Source: Moellerella sp963519845 (GTDB lineage: Bacteria; Pseudomonadota; Gammaproteobacteria; Enterobacterales; Enterobacteriaceae). Taken from it: DNA of 64,000 nt. The translations under genes were made by a program, and so were the position numbers. Position 1 is the first letter of the stretch. Every line of letters begins with the position of its first letter. Shown in pieces: positions 8,521-17,544 of this stretch. The stretch lies in the NCBI GenBank assembly GCA_963519845.1, contig CAUQNX010000012.1, positions 62,001-126,000 of the forward strand, given 5' to 3'. The notes beneath the pieces are model-generated. The model searched no databases and was not told the DNA's origin. It saw only the letters and a program-made list of their open reading frames with translations.

Positions 8521-9183
8521 ATGAAACTACGTGAAGCAACATTAGGTCATCTGGCATTGACTATTCCGCGAGCTTCCTCTCTATTTCGTCAGCACAATCT
8601 TGATTTTTGCTGTGGTGGGAAACGTACTTTAGCTAAAGCCGCTGAAAAAAATCAGCTTGATATTGATCAGCTTGAACAAGAGTTGGAAATCTTATCGCAA
8701 CAACCCTTAGAAAAAGATTGGCGAGAAGCTCCATTAGGCGAAATTATTGATTTTATTATCGTTCGTTATCATGATCGTCACAGAGAGCAACTACCGGAGC
8801 TGATATTACAAGCAGAGAAAGTTGAACGTGTTCATGCCAGCAAAGCCACTGTTCCAGCGGGTTTATCACGCCATTTGACCGCCCTATTGGAAGAGCTGAC
8901 CAGTCATATGCGCAAAGAAGAGCAGATTCTATTTCCAATGATAAAAAATGGTTTAGGTCGAAATGCCGCCGGTCCTATCAGTGTGATGGAGCGGGAACAT
9001 GATGATGCTGGTGATATCGTCGAAATGATTAAATCGCTGACCAATAATATCACACCACCCGAGGAAGCCTGCACCACGTGGAAAGTTTTATATAATGGTA
9101 TCAATGAACTAATCGATGATTTAATGGATCATATTAATTTGGAAAACCATTTACTTTTCCCAAGGGCATTGACTGAAGGCTGA
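8521..9183 (+). CDS. ytfE: Iron-sulfur cluster repair di-iron protein YtfE (RIC)
   Basis: This 220-residue protein repairs nitrosatively or oxidatively damaged iron-sulfur clusters. It has the N-terminal ScdA-type segment with FCCGGK (Cys at about 30-31) and the hemerythrin-like domain with diiron ligands in RYHDRHREQL, EELTSHMRKEEQ, EREHDDAG and DHINLENHLLFP. It lies 104 bp downstream of norV in the same direction, in the place occupied by norW in E. coli, suggesting a joint nitrosative-stress response. ATAAGG precedes the ATG. Confidence 0.93.
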   Translation: MKLREATLGHLALTIPRASSLFRQHNLDFCCGGKRTLAKAAEKNQLDIDQLEQELEILSQQPLEKDWREAPLGEIIDFIIVRYHDRHREQLPELILQAEKVERVHASKATVPAGLSRHLTALLEELTSHMRKEEQILFPMIKNGLGRNAAGPISVMEREHDDAGDIVEMIKSLTNNITPPEEACTTWKVLYNGINELIDDLMDHINLENHLLFPRALTEG

Positions 9184-9241
9184 GATCTAAATTGAGTTAA
9201 TTAAGTGACTTAGCTTATTATTTAAACTTAAATATATTGTT

Positions 9242-9271
9242 CATATCCCGTTGTTGTTTGAACGGGATATG
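9242..9271. terminator. Bidirectional terminator after ytfE
   Basis: A perfect 11-bp stem (CATATCCCGTT / AACGGGATATG) with an 8-nt loop lies between the converging ytfE and small zinc-finger genes. Confidence 0.7.
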
Positions 9272-9284
9272 TACCTATAGAGAT

Positions 9285-9482
9285 CTATTTTTGATTACGC
9301 TTCCATTTCTCATAATCTTCGCCACATTCAGCGCTACAAAAAGCACTAGAAACATCACTGATAGGTTCGTCATGACACCAAACGCACATGCCATTTGCGC
9401 TTTTTATCATGGGCTTACGCTTCTCTAATGCGGCTTTTAGACGTAATTCATCCTGTTCTTGTAGTTGGTCTAACTCATCCAT
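9285..9482 (-). CDS. Small zinc-binding-type protein, 65 residues
   Basis: The protein has an acidic coiled N-terminus (MDELDQLQEQDELRLKAAL) and a C-terminal Cys cluster, CVWC followed by FCSAEC, which resembles a small treble-clef zinc site. The function is unknown to me. An in-frame TTG upstream would add six residues, but GAGGAAGGA lies inside that stretch and fits the ATG at 9482 instead. Confidence 0.7.
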   Translation of the reverse strand: MDELDQLQEQDELRLKAALEKRKPMIKSANGMCVWCHDEPISDVSSAFCSAECGEDYEKWKRNQK

Positions 9483-9662
9483 TTTATCTTCCTTCCTCAA
9501 AATGAGCCGAGATTATACAAACATTACAGCAAAAATGTTAATTTAAGTTATGTCAAAAATGATAATATTATTTATCACCGCTAATCTACAGGCTAATGAG
9601 ATGAAAGATCAATCTTATTGCAAACATATATTAATAACTTATACGTATCAATCAGCTTAATA
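9483..9662. other. Intergenic region without recognised features
   Basis: AT-rich DNA upstream of the small zinc-binding gene. It should contain that gene's promoter on the minus strand, but I see no convincing match. Confidence 0.3.
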
Positions 9663-9854
9663 TTAGGGCATTTTTACTGTTAGATTGATGCCTAATACCC
9701 GCATAACGGCAAGTGTTGATTTCAAGGTTGGATTTCCGCCCTCGCTAAATGAACGATATAGTTGCTCACGAGAGAGGCCCGTTTCTTCCGCTACCTGTCG
9801 CATTCCTTTTGCTCTGGCTATCACGCCAATGGCTTTAATACTATGAACTGCACT
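9663..9854 (-). pseudogene. Remnant of a HigA-like addiction antidote
   Basis: Translated on the minus strand, this encodes an HTH C-terminus: GVIARAKGMRQVAEETGLSR, then EQLYRSFSEGGNPTLKSTL, and a VLGINLTVK end. That is the family pattern of the antidote that pairs with small RelE/Gp49-like toxins; an intact relative is at 63016. A TAG stop lies just upstream in frame, the N-terminal half is missing and no toxin gene is adjacent. A decayed TA module is the best reading. An internal ATG (MRQVAEE) would give only the HTH. Confidence 0.7.
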
Positions 9855-9895
9855 CTATATTGTATTTAACTATAGATATGTGCAGTTCAAAGCCA
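9831..9895. repeat. Inverted repeat at the break of the antidote remnant
   Basis: GAACTGCAC (9845-9853) and GTGCAGTTC (9880-9888) form a perfect 9-bp inverted repeat. The outer bases GGCTTT / AAAGCC also match, but the left arm has 8 extra bases between the two blocks. The structure lies exactly where homology to the antidote ends. Confidence 0.55.
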
Positions 9896-9917
9896 ATATA
9901 TTGTTTTTTATCAATAG

Positions 9918-10181
9918 CTAATAATCAATATTAGGCTCAGCGGTCGCTGGATCGAATTTTTTAATATAAGAATCTAACTCGGATTTACAATCTTCCAGCC
10001 TAGTGGTGTTGTGACAAGGTTCATAGGCCTTTTGTCCACCGCGATCCTTATAAAAATGGCTACATTCCCACCTTAACTCACCTGTTTGTAGTGATTTGCT
10101 GATCCTAGCTTTTATGTTTCCAGGCATATCTGACACTATATATACATACTCTTTTAGTACTTCGTACTCATATACGCTCAT
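9918..10181 (-). CDS. Hypothetical protein, 87 residues
   Basis: I do not recognise this protein. It has no signal peptide or membrane segment, two Cys pairs spread along the chain (WECSHF, PCHNTTRLEDCK) and a mixed charge. AGGGA precedes the ATG at a good distance. It could be a small secreted-toxin partner or orphan gene; nothing nearby supports a role. Confidence 0.55.
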   Translation of the reverse strand: MSVYEYEVLKEYVYIVSDMPGNIKARISKSLQTGELRWECSHFYKDRGGQKAYEPCHNTTRLEDCKSELDSYIKKFDPATAEPNIDY

Positions 10182-10878
10182 GCTATTTCCCTATATTAGT
10201 TATCGATTCTAAATAAATATCCTTGATTATTTAGAATTAAAGTCCATTTTCTACTTATCAATAATAATTTAAATATATTTAAATTATATGATATTTTACA
10301 AATTATATTCATCTTTTTATTATTTATTTTCTCGTAATATTAACTGAAATCACATGGATTTATTAATCATAATAAGAGTTATCTAGTATATTTAAAGATA
10401 AAATTGTGAGCTACTTCTATTTTAATTGCATTTAATCTGTTTATTTAGATATTTATGTTTAGTAACTTAATAATCGATAGAAAATTACATAATTTAGCTT
10501 TAGGGGAATATATTAACTCTCGACTTTGCATTAGACCTATTTTTAGAGTTGTTAACTAAACTGACGTTATTGTTTTTTTATGTATTATCTTATTATTTAT
10601 TATTTATTATTTATTATATTTAAATATTGAATTTATTAGCAAAAACACAATAAGTATTTAACCTTAAACCCTTAAAAAACAGTTAATTTTAATCAAATTA
10701 TATTTTATTTAACCATGAGTTTGTGATTGCGCAGCCAATATAACTATTTTTTTAGATAGAAATTATGCTTTTGAGATGGCGATCAAACAATTATTTTTAT
10801 AAAAAACAGATCATCCTCCCGCCTTTATTTTTGATTTTTAATAGATGTTCTAAATTTAAATATAACTAAGGTATCAGA
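10182..10878. other. Long AT-rich intergenic region upstream of the autotransporter
   Basis: Nearly 700 bp of very AT-rich DNA without a coding frame of note. It contains a heptamer repeat at 10591-10618 and must hold the autotransporter promoter. Such AT-rich upstream DNA is typical of H-NS-silenced genes (inference). Confidence 0.4.
10591..10618. repeat. Tandem heptamer TATTATT, four copies
   Basis: Three perfect copies of TATTATT and one with a single change occur 260 bp upstream of the protease start. Short tandem repeats upstream of surface proteins can vary in length and alter expression, but low complexity alone could also explain this. Confidence 0.5.
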
Positions 10879-13800
10879 ATGAACAAAGAAATAGTTTTAA
10901 GTGATCGTTACAATATGCCTAAAAAACATTTAATGAATAAAAATATATTTCAGCTTTCTCTTGTTGCATCTGCTCTTCTTTTTTCAGGATATTCCGCTGC
11001 TGCTTATACAGAAACGGGTCAACTCGGTGATAAAACCAGTTGGGAAAATCAAGAATACCAAAAAGATTGGGGACTCGCGGCAATGAATGCCTCTAGTGCC
11101 TATGCACTGGGCTATTACGGGCAAGGTGCGAAAGTGGGTGTGATGGATTCTGGTGCCTTATTATCACATCAAGATCTTAAAGGTGATCGATTTCATGTCG
11201 TAAAAGCCAAAGGAGAATATGGCACCACTGGCATGCGTTACCCGCAAGAAATGGGGGGGAATTATACTGAAGGCCAAGCTTTTGATGTTGATGGCAATTG
11301 GATCAAAGGCGTCAATGATACCCATGGTACTCACGTAACAGGAACCGTAGGCGCTAACCGCGACGGCGCGGGTATGCATGGTGTTGCTTGGGGAGCGGAT
11401 GTTTATCTGGGTAATACAGGTGCCACTGATAGCAATAACTATGGCCCTTATCAGGATTACCAATATTTCTATACCGGCTGGAAAGCCATGGTGGATGCAG
11501 GCGCTCAAGTGATTAATAATAGCTGGGGAACCAACCCTCGCATAATTAATAAAGTGCCAACCACAGGTGCCGATGGGGGTAACACAACAGTCCATATGCC
11601 CGTTGATACCACCGCACAAACTGAGTATGAATATTTCTACTTTAAAAAAGTATATGGCGACAAGCCCTCATTTGTTGATGCCGCTTATGATGCGGTGAAA
11701 GGAACTAATGTTGTCCAGGTTTTCACCACGGGTAACCGAGACTTTGCTAACCCTTATTATCGCCCTCTCTTCCCTTACTTTAATCCCGAAGCGGAAAAAC
11801 ACTGGATCGCCGTTGCTGGTCTTGAGCAAACCGCAGATAAATCAGGCTATCAATTAATTAAAGTCTTTAATGAAGCGGGTAACGCAAAATGGTGGACCGT
11901 AGTTGCACCTGGCCGCAATATCTACTCTACGATTGTTGATGAAGAAGGCAATCCAGATTGGAACTCCTTTAGTGGTACATCCATGTCAGCCCCTCATGTG
12001 ACGGGCGCAATGGGTGTATTGATGTCTCGCTATCAATCAATGAATGCGATGCAAGTTCGTGATCTTATGTTTACCACAGCCAATCACCTTAACCCAAATG
12101 GCACAATATATGACAGCTGGACTGCGGCAGAAGGCACACCTGATGTACGTTATGGTTGGGGTACGCCTGATTTAGATAAAGGTATGTATGGACCGGGTCA
12201 ATTTTTAACGCAATTTGCATATAATCTTGATTACACGCCATTAGATGTTTGGACTAACAATATTACACAAACAGCATTAGACCTGCGTAAACAAGAGGAT
12301 ACAGCTTGGTTAGCTGACTATAAAGCTAATGGTATAGCCGCAGGTGGTGATTACAATTTAGGTCAGGATATTGTTATCAATGATGGTAATCCAGATCCCG
12401 CTTCGCATATTATTGATATCGATGATGCCAAAAAATGGCGTCAAGAGTATTACCAGAAACGTGCTGAGGCGATTCAGGCTAAATTGGATGCAGGTTTATA
12501 TGATGGCTCACTGGTAAAACAGGGGCAAGGCACATTAGTGATGACGGGTGACAACACTTATCGTGGTGGCACAACTGTTGAGCAAGGTACTCTCTACGGT
12601 TTCACTGAGTCTTTTGGTCTAGAAACCGTTAATGTCAATGGTGGCAAACTGGGTATTCTCGATCGTTACAACGACCAATTTACCCATAAAGGTGTGGTTG
12701 TTTCTAACCCCACCCATAAAGCAGATATTAATATCAATGATAAAGGAACTTATTTAGTCACTGTCGGACATAATGTCAATGTTGGCGATATGAATCTAAA
12801 TAAGGGTGCTATCCTAGATGTAGGTGCTGATAATATTGACCAGTTACGTGATGTTTATCTAAATAATAATGTTGCCGCGGGTACCGTTAATACAGATAAA
12901 TTAGTCGATAACCGCGATAAAGTGATTATTGCTGATAACAATTATGCGTTATTTAGTAAAGATGTTGCCATTAAAGATACTAATATTACAGGGACATTAA
13001 CGAAGAAAAAAGATACCTCTTTATCTTCATTTACTGATAGTGCCAATGGTCGTTCTATTGCTAATACGCTAGATAATAACAAAAGTGGTGAGCTCTTTAA
13101 TAGCCTACTACCGATGAATGAGCGTGATTTACGTAAAACACAGCAATCACTGGCGAGTGACATGTATTTAAATGCCAATAATGCCAGTGTCGTTAATTTA
13201 TTAGGATTAACGAGAACAGTTAAAGATCAGGCCATTGGTATTGGTCATGGTCGCTATGCTTCATTAAATGATAGCAATGCGCGTATTTGGATAACAGGCA
13301 TTGGTCAATGGGGCAGCACAGATTATGGTCAAAGTAATATGGATGTGGATTTCTACGCTGGATTAATAGGCGCAGAAATTGATGTGACGGATCATACTAA
13401 AGCGGGTCTATTCTTTGGTGCGGGTTCAACCAAATATAAAGCCAATGAGCATGGCAATATAGATAGTAACGATATTCATATCGGTTTATATGGTGTCTCT
13501 AATATCCAAGATATGGCTTCGATCAATTATGGCATTACTCACACTAATCAAGATCGTGATGCTAAACGGACATTATGGGTAGGACAAACAGCAGGTTATA
13601 ATTCCGTCAGCTATGATGCTAAGATCACTCAGCTATTTATAGAAGGTGCATATACTCAATTTAATACTGATAAATATTCTGTAGAACCCTATGTTGGATT
13701 TAACTGGTTACGCGTTTCAACAGATAATATCAATGAACAAGTGGGTAATATGAAGTTCACCACTAATACAGACAAACAAGATATTCAAGTCGGTACTATT

Positions 13801-14091
13801 GGTTTACGTGGCGGCTATCCATTTATGGCTGGCGATATCAATATGGCATTAAAAGGGAATGTTTCTGCTAGTCAACTCTTCGGTGACAATCGTCCTGAAT
13901 CAAAACTATTCCTAGCCGACTCAGGTGAAGCGACACTCAGGGGTGGCAAAATGGATAATTTATTCGGTGTAGGTTTAGGTGTTGATGCTCAGTTAAATAA
14001 ATCAACTACATTGGGCGTTTCTTACCAAGGTCAATATAATAGTGATATCAGCTCAAGCGGTATTAATGCGACGCTGAAAATTAACTTCTAA
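10879..14091 (+). CDS. Subtilisin-like serine protease autotransporter
   Basis: This 1070-residue type V-secreted protease resembles Serratia SSP. An extended signal peptide ends near SGYSAAA (about residue 41). The S8 protease domain carries the catalytic Asp in VMDSGALLSHQD (about 90), His in DTHGTHVTGTVG (about 151) and Ser in SGTSMSAPHVTG (about 368). A passenger-associated repeat (GTLVMTGDNTYRGGTT, about 550) leads to a beta-helical linker, and the last 260-270 residues form the outer-membrane beta-barrel ending in Phe. The ribosome site AAGG precedes the ATG. All catalytic residues are present, so a functional exported protease is likely. Confidence 0.93.
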   Translation: MNKEIVLSDRYNMPKKHLMNKNIFQLSLVASALLFSGYSAAAYTETGQLGDKTSWENQEYQKDWGLAAMNASSAYALGYYGQGAKVGVMDSGALLSHQDLKGDRFHVVKAKGEYGTTGMRYPQEMGGNYTEGQAFDVDGNWIKGVNDTHGTHVTGTVGANRDGAGMHGVAWGADVYLGNTGATDSNNYGPYQDYQYFYTGWKAMVDAGAQVINNSWGTNPRIINKVPTTGADGGNTTVHMPVDTTAQTEYEYFYFKKVYGDKPSFVDAAYDAVKGTNVVQVFTTGNRDFANPYYRPLFPYFNPEAEKHWIAVAGLEQTADKSGYQLIKVFNEAGNAKWWTVVAPGRNIYSTIVDEEGNPDWNSFSGTSMSAPHVTGAMGVLMSRYQSMNAMQVRDLMFTTANHLNPNGTIYDSWTAAEGTPDVRYGWGTPDLDKGMYGPGQFLTQFAYNLDYTPLDVWTNNITQTALDLRKQEDTAWLADYKANGIAAGGDYNLGQDIVINDGNPDPASHIIDIDDAKKWRQEYYQKRAEAIQAKLDAGLYDGSLVKQGQGTLVMTGDNTYRGGTTVEQGTLYGFTESFGLETVNVNGGKLGILDRYNDQFTHKGVVVSNPTHKADININDKGTYLVTVGHNVNVGDMNLNKGAILDVGADNIDQLRDVYLNNNVAAGTVNTDKLVDNRDKVIIADNNYALFSKDVAIKDTNITGTLTKKKDTSLSSFTDSANGRSIANTLDNNKSGELFNSLLPMNERDLRKTQQSLASDMYLNANNASVVNLLGLTRTVKDQAIGIGHGRYASLNDSNARIWITGIGQWGSTDYGQSNMDVDFYAGLIGAEIDVTDHTKAGLFFGAGSTKYKANEHGNIDSNDIHIGLYGVSNIQDMASINYGITHTNQDRDAKRTLWVGQTAGYNSVSYDAKITQLFIEGAYTQFNTDKYSVEPYVGFNWLRVSTDNINEQVGNMKFTTNTDKQDIQVGTIGLRGGYPFMAGDINMALKGNVSASQLFGDNRPESKLFLADSGEATLRGGKMDNLFGVGLGVDAQLNKSTTLGVSYQGQYNSDISSSGINATLKINF

Positions 14092-14118
14092 TTCTTGATT
14101 TAATGTTTTAATCTATAA

Positions 14119-14151
14119 AAATAAGCAACTCAGATATTGAGTTGCTTATTT
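14119..14151. terminator. Strong bidirectional terminator
   Basis: A perfect 14-bp stem (AAATAAGCAACTCA / TGAGTTGCTTATTT) with a 5-nt loop separates the autotransporter gene from convergent gss. Confidence 0.85.
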
Positions 14152-14202
14152 AATTCAGCGCAAATTCAACTTATTATTTCTAGCATTTAAAAAGCTCGAG
14201 TG

Positions 14203-16077
14203 TTAAATAAACTCATCATCACTCACAATACTCAATGGCTCAATATCACTATCTTTCTTAATCACTAGTGAAAGATCGGAACGCAAACAAGCACCACCAT
14301 AATGACCGCCGACCGTAAAGGTACAAATTTGAATATAACGCTCGGCCACTTTTGGTAAACACCAGAGCTGCTGGTAAATATTCTCTTGCTCAGCAAATTT
14401 TCCACTGGTCTCATCCAGAATTTGTTCATCGTGAGCCACCAGGCCAATATTGTCACCACAACGCCCTGCAATAGGCTTAATGGCATAACCCGTTTGCGCC
14501 AACTCTTCATTAATTTCAAAATCGGTATTGAGTAAATATCTATGATGCGGAAATAGTGACCATAAAATAGGTAGAATGGCTTTATTACTTGGGATCATGG
14601 TCCATAGAGGCTCAAAAACCATCACTTCAGGCCGTAAGAAAACATCAATTAATCGTACCTGATTATCGCAGTGGCCAGTCCGAATAGGGGGTGCTGAATG
14701 TTGCGATTCGCTCTCTTGCCTTAATTGCTCTAAAACCGTTTCCCACGCCCAAGTTTTCCATACACAGTTCACCAAACGCTGATCAGCGTCGATTAACTGC
14801 CCTGAATGATCCCAATGTAATTCATCCAACCCGTGTAATATTTTACTCTCAAATCCGGCAACACTTAATGCATGCTGCATAAATAGGGCATGATAATTCT
14901 CTTCGTTATCAGCATCCTGCATAATATGGACAAAAGGTTTAGCATCTGTATGTTTCCATGTATCAGCAAGTGCGCGGATCAGATGTTCACCAGGATCCTT
15001 TCCTTTAACTAAGCCACCCTGTTTCGCCCATTTATCTAAAATAACGCCCGTTTCTGTATGGCAAGAAGCAGAATCCGCATTATATTCATAAACTTTGAGT
15101 CCCCGTTCATCCATACAAAAATCCAGACGTCCAGTGACCATTTGGTGACGTCGTTTTAGCCATGAAAGTCGTAATCTAGGCCAGAGAACCTCAGGAATAT
15201 TAAATAATTTTAATAAGTTATCGTCTTTTAAGACTTTATCTGTGGCATGCAGATACATTAAGTGCAGTTCATTGGTTGCTCTGATCAGCTCCTGTTCCGC
15301 ACTGTGTGAAATAGTAAAATATTGGTAAGGATCGGCATTAATAATATGCCCATGCTTAGCTAATATATAAGCATGTTCAACCGGATCTTGCTCATCGAGC
15401 CATTTTTCATCAAAGACCTGATTGTTATCAATACGTTCACTGTGTAGTGATAAATATTCAGCAGGAATGGTCGGTTGCGGCAGACTATATTGGCTATCTT
15501 CAGTTTGGATCATCCAACCTAAAATCTCAGTATCATCAAAGGTATCCTGAAGAAAATAACCACCCTTTGAAATAGATAAGGGTAATTCACGCGTCCACTG
15601 TTGCCCTATGGGTAATCGGTGATGTATCACATTTTGCTCAACAATTCTGACTCTATCTTCTAGCACTTCAGTGATCACCGCCACATGGCCAGTCTTTTCA
15701 AATTCCCCACCATCTTGCCAAATAATCATACTACCCGCAGCGGGAGCCCGCTCGCAGCCATTAGCAAATGCTTGCAGCGGTAGAATCGCATCATTGATGA
15801 CCTGTCGTAAAAATCGTAATGAGAAAATTTCATGGGCCATACTCACATCAGTAAAAACAACACCATAGTTGAGATAAAGAAAACGGCGAGCAAACTCAAC
15901 ACACTGCCATTTATATCCCATATATTCATTACCCAAATAGCTACGGAATGAAGCATCATCAGGATACTCTTGCGGATTAAGGGTGCTGTAATTAGAGGAG
16001 TATATAGCAACACCGCCAGGCGCATGTCCTAATAGCATTCCGAAAGGTTCATGGGGTTTAATGTGTTTGTCTGTCAT
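14203..16077 (-). CDS. gss: Bifunctional glutathionylspermidine synthetase/amidase
   Basis: The 624 residues align over the full length with E. coli Gss (619). The N-terminal CHAP-type amidase domain has its catalytic Cys59 in KWQCVEFARRF and the His in TGHVAVITEV. The C-terminal ATP-grasp synthetase domain contains GRLDFCMDERGLKVYEYNAD and ends with TVGGHYGGACLR near the active-site loop. The enzyme joins glutathione to spermidine and hydrolyses the product, a thiol-stress role. It is monocistronic. Confidence 0.95.
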   Translation of the reverse strand: MTDKHIKPHEPFGMLLGHAPGGVAIYSSNYSTLNPQEYPDDASFRSYLGNEYMGYKWQCVEFARRFLYLNYGVVFTDVSMAHEIFSLRFLRQVINDAILPLQAFANGCERAPAAGSMIIWQDGGEFEKTGHVAVITEVLEDRVRIVEQNVIHHRLPIGQQWTRELPLSISKGGYFLQDTFDDTEILGWMIQTEDSQYSLPQPTIPAEYLSLHSERIDNNQVFDEKWLDEQDPVEHAYILAKHGHIINADPYQYFTISHSAEQELIRATNELHLMYLHATDKVLKDDNLLKLFNIPEVLWPRLRLSWLKRRHQMVTGRLDFCMDERGLKVYEYNADSASCHTETGVILDKWAKQGGLVKGKDPGEHLIRALADTWKHTDAKPFVHIMQDADNEENYHALFMQHALSVAGFESKILHGLDELHWDHSGQLIDADQRLVNCVWKTWAWETVLEQLRQESESQHSAPPIRTGHCDNQVRLIDVFLRPEVMVFEPLWTMIPSNKAILPILWSLFPHHRYLLNTDFEINEELAQTGYAIKPIAGRCGDNIGLVAHDEQILDETSGKFAEQENIYQQLWCLPKVAERYIQICTFTVGGHYGGACLRSDLSLVIKKDSDIEPLSIVSDDEFI

Positions 16078-16283
16078 AAATTAGCCTCGATAATGATACC
16101 GGATGTATTACAACTTACTGGCTAATGAATTTTCTATCAGATTTCATCAGTCTGCATAAAAGCAGCTAATATAGTCACACTTTTTAACGAGTATGTAAAA
16201 TTTTCGCTAAAAAGCATGAGGGGAAATTAGGTTAGGAAAAAAGGCAATAAATAGCCATAAATAAAAAAGACTAATAGTCGAGA

Positions 16284-16688
16284 TTATTTCAATAATACAT
16301 CTATTGCGTCAGCCGCTTTCTGGCATGCTAATGCTTTACCCGATTCAGGCGCTTTTTCTACCACAGCTTTAATTGATGAAACTTGGTCATCGATAAAACC
16401 CTTAAATAAAGAGGATTTTTCCACACTCTTTTGAGAAAGCAGATCTAATTTTTGATTAAAGATCTCACAACTTTGTGCATCTGAAGTGCCGATCAAATTA
16501 GTTACCTGTATATTTGCTTTTTCTTTAGTGTTATTAACCATTTCCATTGCTACTGTACTTAGCTTAGTGATATCCGTTAAATCAGCTATTTTTCCCGTTA
16601 TATTCGAGTACATAGTAATTGCAATGATGATAATCGCAATTAAAACCAAGGTCGCTATTCCACCGCCAATAATCAATATTTTTCTCAT
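16284..16688 (-). CDS. Membrane-anchored hypothetical protein, 134 residues
   Basis: The N-terminus has one strong membrane segment (GGGIATLVLIAIIIIAITMY) right after MRKIL, so the rest probably faces the periplasm. Two Cys residues (SCEIFN, LACQKAAD) could form a disulfide. I recognise no family. AAGGAAACG lies before the ATG at 16688, while the longer frame starting further upstream has no ribosome site. Confidence 0.65.
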   Translation of the reverse strand: MRKILIIGGGIATLVLIAIIIIAITMYSNITGKIADLTDITKLSTVAMEMVNNTKEKANIQVTNLIGTSDAQSCEIFNQKLDLLSQKSVEKSSLFKGFIDDQVSSIKAVVEKAPESGKALACQKAADAIDVLLK

Positions 16689-16896
16689 TAAGCGTTTCCT
16701 TTGAAGGTTTATATATCGCCGATATAATAACAATAAAATGTGCTTTTCTTAGTGGGCTTTTACAATTAATTACCCAAATAAACTATATCGATATATTATA
16801 ACAAATATTAAAGACATAATTGTGGTAAGGCGAGTAAACTCGGCAAATTGAGGGCTGATATTAATAGAGGGAATATTTGTCTAAAGGTGAGATCGC

Positions 16897-16922
16897 AAAA
16901 ACCCCGCATTTACGAGGTTTTT
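16897..16922 (-). terminator. Terminator of the tRNA-like transcript
   Basis: On the minus strand AAAAACCTCG / CGGGGTTTTT pair perfectly (one G-T) around a 6-nt loop and end in a run of five Ts. It lies 12 nt past the tRNA-like RNA. Confidence 0.8.
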
Positions 16923-16934
16923 AATATTGATAAG

Positions 16935-17007
16935 TCCGCCATCGAGGAATCGAACCTCGCGCATTAGTGATAAAAAACCAATGTCTCATCCAATTGAGAA
17001 ATGGCGA
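16935..17007 (-). ncRNA. tRNA-like RNA with abnormal anticodon arm
   Basis: The 73-nt sequence folds as a tRNA: acceptor TCGCCAT / ATGGCGG (one terminal G-U), D stem CTCA / TGAG, T arm CGAGG-TTCGATT-CCTCG and a single 3' A. In place of a normal 5+7+5 anticodon arm it has a 7-bp stem CATTGGT / ACTAATG with an 8-nt loop TTTTTATC, leaving only two bases for the variable loop. CCA is not encoded. No anticodon can be assigned. It could be a tRNA pseudogene, but intact acceptor, D and T arms and a dedicated terminator argue for a retained RNA. Confidence 0.6.
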
Positions 17008-17015
17008 TTGGAATT

Positions 17016-17087
17016 TTACAAAAGCACTTTTAGCGCGATCAGTATCAATAAGACAAGTAAAATGGTGACTAACAGGGAACGGCTCAT
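17016..17087 (-). CDS. Small hydrophobic peptide, 23 residues
   Basis: ATG AGC CGT starts a peptide MSRSLLVTILLVLLILIALK plus VLL, almost wholly one membrane helix with a positive N-terminus. AAGG lies 8 bases before the ATG. Its stop codon is 8 nt before the tRNA-like RNA, so both are likely on one transcript ending at the 16897 terminator. The composition resembles small bacterial membrane proteins and Ibs-type type I toxins, but I recognise no exact family. Confidence 0.5.
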   Translation of the reverse strand: MSRSLLVTILLVLLILIALKVLL

Positions 17088-17363
17088 AGTGGCGGCCTTA
17101 ATTTCTGAGACCTCATTTATTTTTCACATAAAAACTTACAAATGCAAGATTTGCTTTTTATTGCAATGAGGTAGATCGAATAACTACAATAGCATAGTTT
17201 AACTAATAGATACTAGGTATCGAAAATATATACAAAACAATAGATTAATACACATAAAACCCATCAATAAAAGATGTTTTCAACACCTATATTGATTTAA
17301 AGCATCAATATACGAAGAGAGCCTTGTAAGCTGTCTCTATTTTAATTCCAAGTGGTTATATCC

Positions 17364-17474
17364 ATGTCAAATGATACCTCTCTTAGCCAATATATTATTA
17401 GATTATTTTTGGGAATTTCATTGATAATAATCGATATGGGTTTGATCCTAACTCTATTTTCACTTATCGCTTAA
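17364..17474 (+). CDS. Possible small membrane protein, 36 residues
   Basis: The frame MSNDTSLSQYIIRLFLGISL continues with IIIDMGLILTLFSLIA: one predicted membrane helix after a short polar N-terminus. The Shine-Dalgarno match (AAGTGG) is weak. No homologue is recognised. It lies convergent to the Tc operon end. Confidence 0.3.
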   Translation: MSNDTSLSQYIIRLFLGISLIIIDMGLILTLFSLIA

Positions 17475-17521
17475 TTTATCTAAACTATTATTATTGACTA
17501 GGTTAATATTCGATTCTAATT

Positions 17522-17544
17522 GAAAAATCCCCATTTGATTTTTC
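17522..17544 (-). terminator. Terminator of the Tc operon
   Basis: On the minus strand GAAAAATC and GATTTTTC form an 8-bp stem with a 7-nt loop, overlapping the last base of the tccC stop. AT-rich but perfectly paired, with the T-rich arm downstream. Confidence 0.55.

Noticed and set aside
16927..17169. Plus-strand frame of 80 residues
   Set aside because: It runs antisense through the tRNA-like RNA and the 23-residue ORF, with no ribosome site; the minus-strand reading explains the region better.
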